Shown here: one piece after another, positions 9,220 to 18,691 of the stretch
How the letters are laid out: each line of letters begins with the position of its first letter
Position numbering within the stretch: the first letter of the stretch is position 1
Assembly: GCF_003934285.1 (NCBI RefSeq)
Contig: NZ_RQWJ01000003.1
Span: forward strand, 62,001 to 126,000
DNA from: Brevundimonas fluminis
GTDB taxonomy: Bacteria; Pseudomonadota; Alphaproteobacteria; Caulobacterales; Caulobacteraceae
Direction of reading: 5' to 3'
DNA length: 64,000 bases
Translations under genes and position numbers: made by a program
The notes under the pieces: generated by a model
What the model saw: only the letters and a program-made list of their open reading frames with translations
Told to the model about the DNA's origin: nothing
Database searches by the model: none

Positions 9220-12200
9220 TCACTCCGCCGGGCGCTCCTTCGGCTCGCCCTCGCGCTGCGCGTGGAACAGCCGGCCGCCGTAGCGGGTGATGCGGCCCTT
9301 CAGTCCGTCGATCACCGAGAACACCACCGGCACGAACAGCAGCGACAGGGCCGTCGAGGTGATCAGGCCGCCGATCACCGCGATTGCCATGGGGCTGCGG
9401 AAGGCCGTGCCTTCGCCGAAGGCCAGGGCGATGGGCAGCATGCCCAGACCCATGGCGAAGGTGGTCATGATGATCGGCCGCGCCCGCTTGTGGGCGGCGT
9501 CGATCAGGGCCTCGTCGCGCGTCATGCCGCCCTTCATCGCCATGATGGCGTAATCCACCAGAAGGATGGAGTTCTTCGCCGCGATGCCGGTCAGCATGAT
9601 GATGCCGATCAGGGCGGGCATGGACATCGACTTGCCGGTGATCAGCAGGGCGAAGAAGGCCCCGCCGAACGACACCGGCAGCGCCGCCAGGATGGTGATC
9701 GGGTGGAAAAAGCTGCCGAACAGCAGCACCAGCACGACGTACATCAGAAGGATGCCGGTCACGATGGCGAACATGAAGCCCATGCCCAGCTCCTGGAAGC
9801 TCTCCTCGTCGCCCGAGGGTTGCTTGGCCACGCCGTCGGGGAGGTTCTGCATCGAGGGCAGGGCGTCGATCGCGGTCGTCGCCTGGGTGAGCGTCAGGTC
9901 CGTCAGTTCGGCCGTGATGTTGGCCACGCGCCGGCGGTCCAGACGGTCGATCTGGTTCGGACCGGCGCCGAAGCTGATGTCCGCCACGGCCGACAGGGGC
10001 ACGACGGCGCCCGAGGCGGTCGGCACCTTCAGATTCTGGAGAACGCCCAGATCCTGACGGGCGTCCTCGCGCAGCATGACGCGGATCGGCACCTGACGGT
10101 CGCCCAGATTGAATTTGGGCAGCAGCTGGTCGGCGTCGCCCAGGGTGGCCACGCGCGCCACCTGGCTGATGTCCGCCGAGGACACCCCCTGCAGGGCCGC
10201 GACGTCCGCCTTGGGCGTGATCAGGATCTCGGGCCGCACCAGGGACGAGGAGGAGATGACGTTGGAGATGCCGTCGATGCCGCGCATCTCCCGTTCCACC
10301 CGCGCGGCGGCCGGCTCAAGAACCGAGGCGTCGTCGCCGACCAAGGCGATGGTCAGCATGCCCGAGCCGCCGCCGGCCACGCCGAACTGGATGCGTGCGC
10401 CCGGCACCTGCGCCAGGATCGGGCCCATCTTGCGCTCGAACTCCTGCTGGGTCAGCGACCGGTCGGCCCGCTTGGTGAGGTTGACCGTCATGTTGGCCTT
10501 GCGGACCTCGCCCGCGCCGCCGCCGCCGCCCGGGCCGAAGCTGACCGTGGCCGAGCCGATCGAGGAATAGACCGAGCGGACCTCGGGCTGCTCCATCAGT
10601 TCGTCGGTGATGCGCGCCACCGCCTCGTCCGTCTCCTCCAGAGTCGTTCCGGGGGCCATTTGCACCGTCACCGTGGAGCGCGAGATGTCCTCGACCGGGA
10701 TGAACTCCCCCGGAATCCGCGTGGCGAGGAAGATGGAGAAGACGAAGAACACCGTCCCCATGCCCAGAACCCAGATGCGATGGTCGTAGACGCGCCACAG
10801 CAGCTTCCGCCGGATCCAGCCGCCGCGACGGGCTGCGCGGTCCTCGATCAGGTCCTTCGACGCCGACGTGCCCTGGGTCCAGCGCAGGGCGCGCAGGTAC
10901 GGTCCCATCCAGAACGGGTCGCCATGCTCCTTGCCCTGGTCGCGCTTCAGCAGATAGGCGCCCATCAGCGGGGTCAGGGTCCGCGCCACGACCAGCGAGA
11001 AGAAGACGCTGACGCAGGCCGCGATGGCGAAGCTCTTGAAGAACTGGCCGACGACGCCCGGCATGAAGCCGGTCGGGGCGAAGACGGCGATCAGGGTGGC
11101 CGTCGTGGCGACCACGGCCAGGCCGATCTCGTCCGCCGCCTCTATGGCCGCGGGATAGGGCGCCTTCCCGTCGCGGATGTGCCGGACGATGTTCTCGATC
11201 TCCACGATCGCGTCGTCGACCAGAACCCCGATGGTCAGGGAGATGGCCAGCAGCGTCACCACGTTCAGCGACTGGTTGGTCAGGTCCATGATCCAGAAGG
11301 TCGGGATCAGGGACAGGGGGATGGCGCAGGCGCAGATGATCGTCGCCCGCCAGTCGCGCAGGAAGATGAACACGACCGCGACCGCCAGCAGGGCTCCCAG
11401 CAGCAGGGTCTCGACCGAGGCGTGGAAGTTGTTGATGACGTCCTGGGTGGTGTTGGCCACCTCCTCGACGGTGATGTCGTCCCGTTCGGCGTCCAGCTTC
11501 TCCAGCTCGGCCTTGGCCCGCTCATAGACGTCCACCTCGGACGAGCCGATGGCGCGCGAGACGCCGAAGCCCACGACCTCCTGGCCGTTGAAACGGGCGC
11601 GGCCGCGTTGCTCGGACCACTCGTCCGTGACCTCGCCCAGGTCGCCCAGCCGCACGGTGCGGCCGGCCACCGGGATCAGGGTCTCTCGCAACTGCTCGAC
11701 CGACTGGGCCGAGCCCACCGTGCGGATCGCCTGCTCCGTGCCGCCGACCTCGCCGCGCCCGCCCGGCAGGTTGATGTTCTGGGCGCGCAGCTGGTTCGAC
11801 ACCGCCGAAGCGGTCACGCCGAAGGCCTCGAGACGGGCCGGGTCCAGCTTGATCCGGATCTCACGGCTCACGCCGCCGTCCCGGCTGACCTGGCTGATGC
11901 CGCGGATGGCCAGCAGGCGCTTGGACACGGTGTCGTCGACGAACCAGCTCAGTTCCTCCGGACTCATGCCCGGCGCCCGGACCACGAAGTTGGCGAAGGG
12001 GATCGCGGTGAACTCGATGCGCTGGACGATCGGCTCCTGCACGTCCGCCGGCAGTTGTTGGCGGATGCGGCTTACGGCGTTGCGGACGTCGTTGGTGACC
12101 TTCTCCAGATCGACGCCCAGCTGGAACTCGATCGACGTGGTCGAGACGCCTTCGTTCACCACCGAGGTGATGTGGCGCACCTGGCCGAGGCCGGCGACCG

Positions 12201-12417
12201 AGTCCTCGATCATCCTTGTGACCTGGGTCTCCATCTCGGTCGGCGAGGCGCCGGCCTGGACGATGGTGACGGCCACGACCGGCAGGTCGACGTCAGGGAA
12301 GTTGTTGGTCCGCAGGTTGAAGTAGCTGCCTATACCCGCGATCGTCAGGACCACGAACATCAGGACGATCGGGATGGGATTCCGGATCGACCAGGAAGAG
12401 ATGTTGTTGAAATTCAT
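9220..12417 (-). CDS. RND efflux transporter, inner-membrane permease (AcrB/HAE1 type)
   Basis: A 1065-residue proton-driven exporter of the hydrophobe/amphiphile efflux family. The N terminus (MNFNNISSWSIRNPIPIVLMFVVL) gives TM1, followed by the porter domain, TM2-6 (LLLGALLAVAVVFIFLRDWRATI; TLLAISLTIGVLVDDAIVEIENI with the paired Asp of the TM4 proton relay), a second porter half and TM7-12 ending near LLFVPVVFSVIDGL. It probably assembles with the adaptor encoded directly upstream, whose TGA overlaps its ATG by one base (TGATG), indicating translational coupling. No outer-membrane factor gene is adjacent, so a TolC-like protein from elsewhere must complete the pump. Substrates (antibiotics, bile salts, organic compounds) are not deducible. 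Confidence 0.95.
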   Translation of the reverse strand: MNFNNISSWSIRNPIPIVLMFVVLTIAGIGSYFNLRTNNFPDVDLPVVAVTIVQAGASPTEMETQVTRMIEDSVAGLGQVRHITSVVNEGVSTTSIEFQLGVDLEKVTNDVRNAVSRIRQQLPADVQEPIVQRIEFTAIPFANFVVRAPGMSPEELSWFVDDTVSKRLLAIRGISQVSRDGGVSREIRIKLDPARLEAFGVTASAVSNQLRAQNINLPGGRGEVGGTEQAIRTVGSAQSVEQLRETLIPVAGRTVRLGDLGEVTDEWSEQRGRARFNGQEVVGFGVSRAIGSSEVDVYERAKAELEKLDAERDDITVEEVANTTQDVINNFHASVETLLLGALLAVAVVFIFLRDWRATIICACAIPLSLIPTFWIMDLTNQSLNVVTLLAISLTIGVLVDDAIVEIENIVRHIRDGKAPYPAAIEAADEIGLAVVATTATLIAVFAPTGFMPGVVGQFFKSFAIAACVSVFFSLVVARTLTPLMGAYLLKRDQGKEHGDPFWMGPYLRALRWTQGTSASKDLIEDRAARRGGWIRRKLLWRVYDHRIWVLGMGTVFFVFSIFLATRIPGEFIPVEDISRSTVTVQMAPGTTLEETDEAVARITDELMEQPEVRSVYSSIGSATVSFGPGGGGGAGEVRKANMTVNLTKRADRSLTQQEFERKMGPILAQVPGARIQFGVAGGGSGMLTIALVGDDASVLEPAAARVEREMRGIDGISNVISSSSLVRPEILITPKADVAALQGVSSADISQVARVATLGDADQLLPKFNLGDRQVPIRVMLREDARQDLGVLQNLKVPTASGAVVPLSAVADISFGAGPNQIDRLDRRRVANITAELTDLTLTQATTAIDALPSMQNLPDGVAKQPSGDEESFQELGMGFMFAIVTGILLMYVVLVLLFGSFFHPITILAALPVSFGGAFFALLITGKSMSMPALIGIIMLTGIAAKNSILLVDYAIMAMKGGMTRDEALIDAAHKRARPIIMTTFAMGLGMLPIALAFGEGTAFRSPMAIAVIGGLITSTALSLLFVPVVFSVIDGLKGRITRYGGRLFHAQREGEPKERPAE

Positions 12418-13547
12418 CAGTTGGCGGCCTTCTTGGCCGGAGTGGCGGCCGCGGCCGGACGGGCCGTTCCGATGGTCACCTGGTCTCCGTCGCCGAGGAA
12501 GCCGGCCCCCGCCACCACCACGCGCTCGCCGGCGCGCAGGCCGGTGACGGCCAGATCCTCGCCCTGACGGGCTCCGGTGGTGACCGCTCGGAAGGCGACG
12601 GCGTTGTTGGCCCCGATCACATAAACCCCCGCCTTGCCTTCCCGGTAGACGATCGAGCTGGACGGCACCACGAAGGCCGGCTGGGCGCCGACGTTGATCT
12701 CGGCGCGGGCGAACATGCCGGGTCGCAGCGCGGCGCTCCCCGGCAGGGCCACGCGCGCGACGCCGAGGCGCGTCTGCGGATCGACTTCGGGCGTCACGAT
12801 GCGGACGGTGCCCACCACGGCGCCCGCCTCTTCCGAGACGATGCTGGCCGTCTGGCCGGCGCGGACCAGCGGCAGGTCGGCCTCCGGCACCTGGGCGTCC
12901 AGCTCCAGACGGCCGTCGCGCACCATGCGGAACAGCTCCGTTCCGGCCTGGACGATCTGGCCGCGGGTGACGCTGCGGCTGATGATTCGGCCCGAGACGG
13001 GCGCGCGGATGACGGTCTGCGACAGGCGCGTGCGGGATTCCGAAAGCGACGCCTCGGCGGACTGCAGGGCGGCGGCGGCGGCGCGCTGGTTGGCCGTCGC
13101 CGTGTCCAGCGAGGCCTGCGAGAGGTAGCCCCGCTCCTTCAGCTCCTGCGCCCGGGCGAGGGCGGCCTCGTCACGGGCCAGATTGGCGCGGGCGGTGGCG
13201 ACCTGGGCCTCCTGCTGGCGGACCTGGGCGCGCAGGACGCTGTCGTTCAACTGAACCAGCGGCTGGCCCTGGCGGACGTAGGCGCCCTCGTCGACGTAGA
13301 CGGCCGTGGCCACCAGGCCGCCGGTCTCGGCGCCCACAGGCACCTCCTCCCACGCCGACACGCTGCCTGACGCCGTCAGGACGCGCGGCAGGTTGACCAG
13401 CCGCACGGTCGCGGCCGTGACCGTCTGCCGGCCCCGGGTCTCGTCGGCCTTGGCCGCGCCCTCGTCGCCGTGACCGCCGCACGCGGCCAGAACGCCCAGC
13501 ATCGCAAGCCCGACGGCCACGACGCCCAATCGACGCGCAATCTTCAC
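12417..13547 (-). CDS. RND efflux periplasmic adaptor (membrane fusion lipoprotein)
   Basis: 376 residues starting at a GTG at 13547 with GAGG about 7 bases upstream. An N-terminal hydrophobic segment ends in the lipobox LAACGG, so it is a lipoprotein anchored to the inner membrane. The order is barrel/lipoyl half (VGAETGGLVATAVYVDEGAYVRQGQPL region), alpha-helical hairpin (EAQVATARANLARDEAALARAQEL), second lipoyl half (VIRAPVSGRIISRSVTRGQIV), beta-barrel domain and membrane-proximal domain, ending in an Ala/Lys-rich tail. The longer in-frame start at 13637 would put 30 non-signal residues before the lipobox. It forms a two-gene operon with the permease. Confidence 0.93.
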   Translation of the reverse strand: MKIARRLGVVAVGLAMLGVLAACGGHGDEGAAKADETRGRQTVTAATVRLVNLPRVLTASGSVSAWEEVPVGAETGGLVATAVYVDEGAYVRQGQPLVQLNDSVLRAQVRQQEAQVATARANLARDEAALARAQELKERGYLSQASLDTATANQRAAAAALQSAEASLSESRTRLSQTVIRAPVSGRIISRSVTRGQIVQAGTELFRMVRDGRLELDAQVPEADLPLVRAGQTASIVSEEAGAVVGTVRIVTPEVDPQTRLGVARVALPGSAALRPGMFARAEINVGAQPAFVVPSSSIVYREGKAGVYVIGANNAVAFRAVTTGARQGEDLAVTGLRAGERVVVAGAGFLGDGDQVTIGTARPAAAATPAKKAAN

Positions 13548-13653
13548 GAGACACCTCAAGTTCTGGGAGGACGGTGGGCGGGGAGGTCCACCGTCGTTGA
13601 CAAGCGGTTCCATACAGGTTTCCCGCCCATCCCCCAAGGGGGACGCGACGCCG

Positions 13654-13667
13654 TTACGCTAAAGTAA
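13654..13667 (-). promoter_or_regulatory. possible operator upstream of the RND operon
   Basis: TTAC-GCTAAA-GTAA, a short dyad typical in shape of TetR-family half-sites, lies about 110 bases upstream of the adaptor start in an otherwise GC-rich gap that also holds CCCCC-AA-GGGGG (13631-13642). The assignment rests only on symmetry and position; lepA starts 73 bases away in the other direction. Confidence 0.2.
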
Positions 13668-13739
13668 TGTTGCAGCGCATGACGCGTCCGGCGGCGCGAC
13701 GTGGCGTCCGGCCGACGCACATGCTAACCGCGCCCGGCA

Positions 13740-15554
13740 ATGACGAGCCCCAAGACGCCCATAGACCGCATCCGCAACTTCTCCGTGGTCGCCCACATCG
13801 ACCACGGGAAGTCGACGCTCTCCGACCGCCTGATCCAGACGACGGGCGGGCTGACCGCGCGCGAGATGACGAGCCAGGTTCTTGATTCTATGGAGATAGA
13901 GCAAGAGCGGGGGATCACGATCAAGGCGCAGACGGTGCGTCTGAACTATCGGGCGAAGGACGGGCTCGATTACGTTTTGAATCTGATGGACACGCCGGGG
14001 CACGTGGACTTCGCCTACGAGGTCAGCCGCAGCCTGGCGGCGTGCGAGGGCAGCCTGCTGGTGGTGGACGCCAGTCAGGGCGTTGAGGCGCAGACGCTGG
14101 CCAACGTCTATCAGGCCATCGAGAACGACCACGAGATCGTGCCGGTCCTGAACAAGATCGACCTCCCGGCGGCCGAGCCGGAGCGCGTGCGCGCCCAGAT
14201 CGAGGAGGTCATCGGCATCGACGCCAGCGACGCCGTGATGTGCAGCGCCAAGTCCGGGATCGGCATCGAGGAGGTGCTGGAGGCCATCGTCACCCGCCTG
14301 CCGGCGCCCAGGGGCGACCCGGAGGCGCCGCTGAAGGCCATGCTGGTCGACGCCTGGTACGACCCCTACCTGGGCGTGGTCCTGCTGGTGCGCGTCTTCG
14401 ACGGCGTCCTGCGCGCCGGTCAGCGGGTCAAATTCATGCAGAACGGCACGACCCATCTGGTCGATCGCGTCGGCGTCTTCCTGCCCAAGAACACCCCGGT
14501 CGACAGCCTGTCGGCCGGCGAGGTCGGCTTCATCACCGCCCAGATCAAGGAGGTCGCCCACGCCGCCGTCGGCGACACCATCACCGACGAGAAGAAGCCG
14601 ACGGCCGAACCGCTGAAGGGCTTCAAGGAGGTCCAGTCGGTGGTCTTCTGCGGCCTGTTCCCGGTCGACGCCGCCGACTTCGAGGACCTGCGCGCCGCCA
14701 TCGCCCGCCTGCGGCTGAACGACGCCAGCTTCACCTATGAGATGGAATCCAGCGCCGCCCTGGGCTTCGGCTTCCGCTGCGGCTTCCTGGGCCTGCTGCA
14801 TCTGGAGATCATCCAGGAGCGCCTGAGCCGCGAGTTCAACCTCGACCTGATCGCGACCGCCCCGTCGGTCGTCTACAAGATCAAGCAGCGCGACGGCACG
14901 ACCATCGACCTGCACAACCCGGCCGACCTGCCCGACGTGATGCAGATCCTCGAGATCCACGAACCGTGGATCAAGGCCACCATCCTGACCCCCGACGAGT
15001 ATCTGGGCGGGGTCATCAAGCTGTGTCAGGACCGCCGCGGCGAGCAGAAGGAGCTCAGCTACGTCGGCACGCGCGCCCTGGTGGTCTATGAGCTGCCGCT
15101 GAACGAGGTGGTGTTCGACTTCTACGACCGGCTGAAGTCCATCTCGAAGGGCTACGCCAGCTTCGACTACGAGCTGACGGACTACAAACCCGGCGACCTG
15201 GTGAAGATGAGCATTCTGGTCAACGGCGAGCCGGTCGACGCGCTGAGCATGCTGGTCCACCGCGGCCGGGCCGAGACCCGCGGCCGCGGCATGGTCGAGA
15301 AGATGAAGGAGCTGATCCCGCCGCACATGTTCCAGATCCCGATCCAGGCGGCGATCGGCGGCAAGATCATCGCCCGCGAGACCGTCCGCGCCCTGCGCAA
15401 GGACGTCACGTCCAAGTGCTACGGCGGCGACGCCACGCGGAAGAAGAAGCTGCTGGAGAAGCAGAAGGCCGGCAAGAAGCGCATGCGCCAGTTCGGCAAG
15501 GTCGAGATCCCGCAGGAAGCGTTCATCGCAGCGCTGAAGATGGACGAGGATTGA
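13740..15554 (+). CDS. lepA: translation elongation factor 4 (LepA GTPase)
   Basis: 604 residues, the standard length. LepA/EF4 binds ribosomes and is involved in back-translocation or initiation/ribosome biogenesis, with GTP hydrolysis. G1 AHIDHGKST (residues 18-26), G3 [13 protein letters not shown]4 [11 protein letters not shown], domain II, and the LepA-specific C-terminal domain including [26 protein letters not shown] and the basic end [17 protein letters not shown]. It is divergent from the efflux operon and directly upstream of the restriction-modification island. No strong Shine-Dalgarno is present. Confidence 0.97.
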   Translation: MTSPKTPIDRIRNFSVVAHIDHGKSTLSDRLIQTTGGLTAREMTSQVLDSMEIEQERGITIKAQTVRLNYRAKDGLDYVLNLMDTPGHVDFAYEVSRSLAACEGSLLVVDASQGVEAQTLANVYQAIENDHEIVPVLNKIDLPAAEPERVRAQIEEVIGIDASDAVMCSAKSGIGIEEVLEAIVTRLPAPRGDPEAPLKAMLVDAWYDPYLGVVLLVRVFDGVLRAGQRVKFMQNGTTHLVDRVGVFLPKNTPVDSLSAGEVGFITAQIKEVAHAAVGDTITDEKKPTAEPLKGFKEVQSVVFCGLFPVDAADFEDLRAAIARLRLNDASFTYEMESSAALGFGFRCGFLGLLHLEIIQERLSREFNLDLIATAPSVVYKIKQRDGTTIDLHNPADLPDVMQILEIHEPWIKATILTPDEYLGGVIKLCQDRRGEQKELSYVGTRALVVYELPLNEVVFDFYDRLKSISKGYASFDYELTDYKPGDLVKMSILVNGEPVDALSMLVHRGRAETRGRGMVEKMKELIPPHMFQIPIQAAIGGKIIARETVRALRKDVTSKCYGGDATRKKKLLEKQKAGKKRMRQFGKVEIPQEAFIAALKMDED

Positions 15555-15640
15555 GGGGCGGCCAGTCCTGATTGTTCCCTGCTTGTTCTCCTGGCTGAAT
15601 CGCCACAACCTGTCAGGCTGAAGCAGCACGGGATTCGGCC

Positions 15641-16846
15641 GTGTCGGAGTACGCGCAGATGGTGAAGCAGGCGGGGAAGGCCGTGGCGGACCTTGCCGTG
15701 GCGGCGGGCTACATCGACGCTCCCGACGCCGCGGACGTCATTTCCCCACAGCCGAAGTTGCGCGTGGTCGAGGGCGGAGCGCCGGCCCAAGCCGACTTCA
15801 CCTTCATCGACCTGTTCGCCGGGATCGGCGGGCTGCGCCGCGGGTTCGAGGCGATTGGAGGCAAGTGCGTCTTCACGTCGGAGTGGGACAAGTACAGCCA
15901 GCAGACGTATCGCGCGAATTTTCGGGACGACGATCACGAGATCAACGGCGACATCACCAAGGTGGCGGTGACGGACATTCCGGCGCACGACGTGCTGCTG
16001 GCGGGCTTCCCGTGCCAGCCGTTCTCCATCGCCGGGGTATCCAAGAAGAACGCCTTGGGCCGGGCGCACGGCTTCGCCGACGCGACGCAGGGGACGCTGT
16101 TCTTCGACGTTGCGCGGATCATCGCGCATCATCGGCCGGCGGCCTTCTTGCTGGAGAACGTTCGTAACCTGGTCAGCCACGACAAGGGGCGCACCTTCCA
16201 GACCATCAAGGACGTGCTGACGGAGGAGCTGGGCTACACCATCGACTTCCGCATCATCGATGGACGACACTGGACGCCCCAGCACCGCGAGCGGATCTTC
16301 ATCGTCGGCTTCCGCGAGGATCAGGGCTTCCGCTTCGATGCGATGACGATGCCGCAGGCCGCGCCGAGGCTGGTCGAGATCCTGCACCGCGAAGGCGACG
16401 AGTCCGAAATCCCGGATCAGAAATACACCGTCGGAAACTCCGGCCGCGTGGCGGACAAGTACACGCTGACGGACCACCTCTGGAACTATCTCCAGCGGTA
16501 CAAGGAGAAGCACCAGGCCGCCGGCAACGGCTTCGGCTTCGGTCTGGTCGGGCCGGACGACGTGGCCCGCACCCTGTCGGCCCGCTATTACAAGGACGGG
16601 TCGGAGATCCTGGTGAAACAGGAGGACGGCAAACCGCCGCGCCGCCTGACGCCGCGGGAATGCGCCCGCCTGATGGGATTCGACACGCCGCGCGGCGCCG
16701 AGTTCGTCATTCCGGTCTCGGACACCCAGGCCTATCGCCAGTTCGGGAATTCTGTTGTGGTGCCGGCCGTGAAAGCCGTCGCCGAGCACATGAAGCCGCA
16801 CCTGTTCGCGGCGCTGGAGAAGCGGCCGAAGGCCGGGCTTGGCTGA
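15641..16846 (+). CDS. C5-cytosine DNA methyltransferase (Dcm/M.EcoRII type)
   Basis: 401 residues, GTG start. It methylates C5 of cytosine in duplex DNA using S-adenosylmethionine. Conserved motifs are in order: [11 protein letters not shown] (55-64), [10 protein letters not shown] with catalytic Cys125, VI ENVRN (172-176), VIII QHRERIF (214-220), and X with [11 protein letters not shown] near the C terminus; the target-recognition region lies between VIII and IX. About 50 residues precede motif I, as in Dcm/M.EcoRII, which carry an N-terminal extension with a regulatory role. The downstream vsr and EcoRII-like nuclease genes imply the recognition site CCWGG, an inference. It is the first gene of an overlapping three-gene operon. 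Confidence 0.95.
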   Translation: MSEYAQMVKQAGKAVADLAVAAGYIDAPDAADVISPQPKLRVVEGGAPAQADFTFIDLFAGIGGLRRGFEAIGGKCVFTSEWDKYSQQTYRANFRDDDHEINGDITKVAVTDIPAHDVLLAGFPCQPFSIAGVSKKNALGRAHGFADATQGTLFFDVARIIAHHRPAAFLLENVRNLVSHDKGRTFQTIKDVLTEELGYTIDFRIIDGRHWTPQHRERIFIVGFREDQGFRFDAMTMPQAAPRLVEILHREGDESEIPDQKYTVGNSGRVADKYTLTDHLWNYLQRYKEKHQAAGNGFGFGLVGPDDVARTLSARYYKDGSEILVKQEDGKPPRRLTPRECARLMGFDTPRGAEFVIPVSDTQAYRQFGNSVVVPAVKAVAEHMKPHLFAALEKRPKAGLG

Positions 16847-17312
16847 CGTCGTAGACTCGGCCACGCGCAGCCGGATGATGTCCGGCATCCGGGGCAAGAA
16901 CACCAAGCCGGAACTGATGATCCGCAAGGCGCTGCATGCGCGCGGCTTTCGTTATCGGCTGCACTGCGACTTGCCGGGCAAGCCGGACATATGCCTTCCG
17001 AAATACCGGGCCGTGATCTTCGTGCACGGCTGCTTCTGGCACGGGCACGAGTGCCATCTGTTTAAGAAGCCGACCACGAGGACGGACTTCTGGCTCGGCA
17101 AGATCGCTCGAAATCAGCAAGTGGACGCCACCGCGCATGAGCGCCTGCGGATCGATGGCTGGCGGGTCGCCACAGTTTGGGAATGCGCGTTGAAAGGCCG
17201 GACCCGGTTGAATTTCGACGAGGCCATCGACACGCTGTCGGCATGGCTGCCGACGGACTCGCCGGAGCTGACGGTGCGGGGGCGCGACGATGCCAGTGAC
17301 GAGCCTGCCTGA
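16839..17312 (+). CDS. vsr: very short patch repair endonuclease Vsr
   Basis: 157 residues. Vsr nicks DNA 5' of the T in T:G mismatches that arise when 5-methylcytosine deaminates at the methylase site. The N terminus [15 protein letters not shown], the catalytic Asp50 in GKPDI, the core [12 protein letters not shown], and zinc-type ligands Cys65, His70, Cys72 and Cys116 (VWEC) are all present, so it looks intact. A TTG start at 16839 overlaps the methylase stop by 8 bases, and the gene end overlaps the restriction enzyme start by 23 bases, indicating translational coupling. The residues after about 135 are poorly conserved. Confidence 0.95.
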   Translation: MADVVDSATRSRMMSGIRGKNTKPELMIRKALHARGFRYRLHCDLPGKPDICLPKYRAVIFVHGCFWHGHECHLFKKPTTRTDFWLGKIARNQQVDATAHERLRIDGWRVATVWECALKGRTRLNFDEAIDTLSAWLPTDSPELTVRGRDDASDEPA

Positions 17313-18510
17313 CTGGATCGCGCATTATGCGCAACCGGAGAACATCTGGTTCGCCAAGAGGCTTTCGGCGAACGACACGCAGCAGACGAGGGGGCATCAG
17401 GCCGGGCCGTACATCCCCAAGACCCTTCTTTTCAGCGTTTTGCCCGGCTTGAACAAGAACGCGGAGGAGAACCCGCGAGTCGCGCTGGATGCCTTCGTAG
17501 ACTCTCATGCCGACGTCCGGACCGTGAGCGCCATCTGGTACAACGGTCAGCTTTTCGGGAAGACCCGAAACGAAACGCGGGTGACGGGCTGGGGCGGGTT
17601 GGGCTCGGCAATGCTCGATCCGAAAAGCACCGGCGCCTTGGCCGTCTTCGTGTTCGAGGGCGGCGCTTCAGGCGAAACCAAGGCGCTTCACGTCTGGGTC
17701 ACCGACGAGAACGGTTACGAAGACGAAGTTCTCGAAGACGTTCTCGGCCCCATTGATCCCGGAACCCATCTGATCTGGCGTCCTGGAGACCCGATCAATC
17801 TGTTCGGCGCAGGAACGGTCGCGTCCTGTCAGCTTAAGCCGCCACAAATGCCGCCAGCGTGGTTGGGAGCGTTTCCGTCCGCGTCGGAGATCGTTCGAAA
17901 GGCCGTGGAGCTGAGACCGCTTCAGAGCGAGTCTGCGGACGTCCGGCTGATCCGCCGTCGCGAGTGCGAGTTCGAGATCTTCAAAGCGGTGGAGCAGGCG
18001 CTGGAAGGGCCCAGGGTGGTGGCGGGCTTCAGCGATCTGAACCAGTTCTTGGCGCTGTCTCAAACCATCCTGCAGCGTCGGAAGTCCCGGTCCGGCCGCT
18101 CGCTTGAACTTCAGACGAGAGAAATCTTCGTCGAGCAGGGCCTGATCGAAGGCGTCGACTTCAGCCATGGCGCCGCGGTCGAAGGGGGTAAGCGCCCAGA
18201 CTTCGTCTTTCCCTCGAAAGCGGCATACGAGGACCCCGCCTACCCCCCAGGCCGGCTGAGGATGTTGGCTGCGAAGACGACCGCTAGGGATCGGTGGCGC
18301 CAAATTTTGAACGAGGCGGATCGGATCGGCACCAAACATCTGCTGACGCTGCAGGAGGGCGTTTCGGAAACCCAGTACGCCGAGATGCGGACCGCGAACG
18401 TGAAGCTGGTGGTCCCGGCTCCCCTGCTGTCGAAGTATCCCAACTCCGTGCAGCCGGAATTGGTGACGCTGGAGAGCTTCGTCGCCGAGCTTCGGACACT
18501 GAGGACCTGA
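17290..18510 (+). CDS. EcoRII-family type II restriction endonuclease
   Basis: 406 residues against 404 for EcoRII, a type IIE enzyme that cleaves CCWGG only when a second, effector site is bound. The N-terminal half keeps residues reported for the EcoRII effector-binding cleft at nearly the same numbers: His36, Tyr41, then Lys91, Arg93, Glu95 (FGKTRNETR). The C-terminal catalytic half keeps KRPDFVFPS (Asp304) and MLAAKTTARDRWRQIL (Lys329), a PD-(D/E)xK-like core, then EADRIGTKHLLTLQEGVS. It is the last gene of the methylase-vsr-nuclease operon, with no controller (C) protein. Base composition looks less GC-rich than neighbouring genes, consistent with acquisition. Cleavage specificity is inferred from family. 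Confidence 0.9.
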   Translation: MPVTSLPDWIAHYAQPENIWFAKRLSANDTQQTRGHQAGPYIPKTLLFSVLPGLNKNAEENPRVALDAFVDSHADVRTVSAIWYNGQLFGKTRNETRVTGWGGLGSAMLDPKSTGALAVFVFEGGASGETKALHVWVTDENGYEDEVLEDVLGPIDPGTHLIWRPGDPINLFGAGTVASCQLKPPQMPPAWLGAFPSASEIVRKAVELRPLQSESADVRLIRRRECEFEIFKAVEQALEGPRVVAGFSDLNQFLALSQTILQRRKSRSGRSLELQTREIFVEQGLIEGVDFSHGAAVEGGKRPDFVFPSKAAYEDPAYPPGRLRMLAAKTTARDRWRQILNEADRIGTKHLLTLQEGVSETQYAEMRTANVKLVVPAPLLSKYPNSVQPELVTLESFVAELRTLRT

Positions 18511-18530
18511 GCGCTTCGGCGTCGAAGTGC
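18511..18530 (+). terminator. weak hairpin after the restriction operon
   Basis: GCGCTTCG (18511-18518) pairs with CGAAGTGC (18523-18530), one G-T pair, around GCGT, directly after the nuclease stop codon. No T tract follows, so it may be only an mRNA 3' stabilising structure. Confidence 0.3.
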
Positions 18531-18691
18531 GGACGGGTGTTGACTGCACTTCCTTGGACATTCCCGTGGACACCGCTTTGACCCGCGACATGCGACGGCT
18601 GGACACCCTTCATTTTCGGCGCCGCCTCTGATTTCCTTGAGCTTTCAGGAATCGGCCGACCATGGTCGCGGACGGGGTCAGGCTTGGTCTC

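Noticed and set aside
9070..12567. An 1165-codon open frame antisense to the RND permease
   Set aside because: Low-complexity His/Arg/Gly/Asp-rich product typical of antisense GC-rich DNA; the sense frame has complete family motifs.
13590..13625. TTGACA at about 13597 as a -35 element for lepA
   Set aside because: No plausible -10 at the right distance and it lies over 130 bases upstream.
15641..18510. Avoidance of CCWGG sites as support for the restriction specificity
   Set aside because: CCTGG and CCAGG occur readily by eye throughout the window; a proper count against expectation was not possible, so no claim is made.
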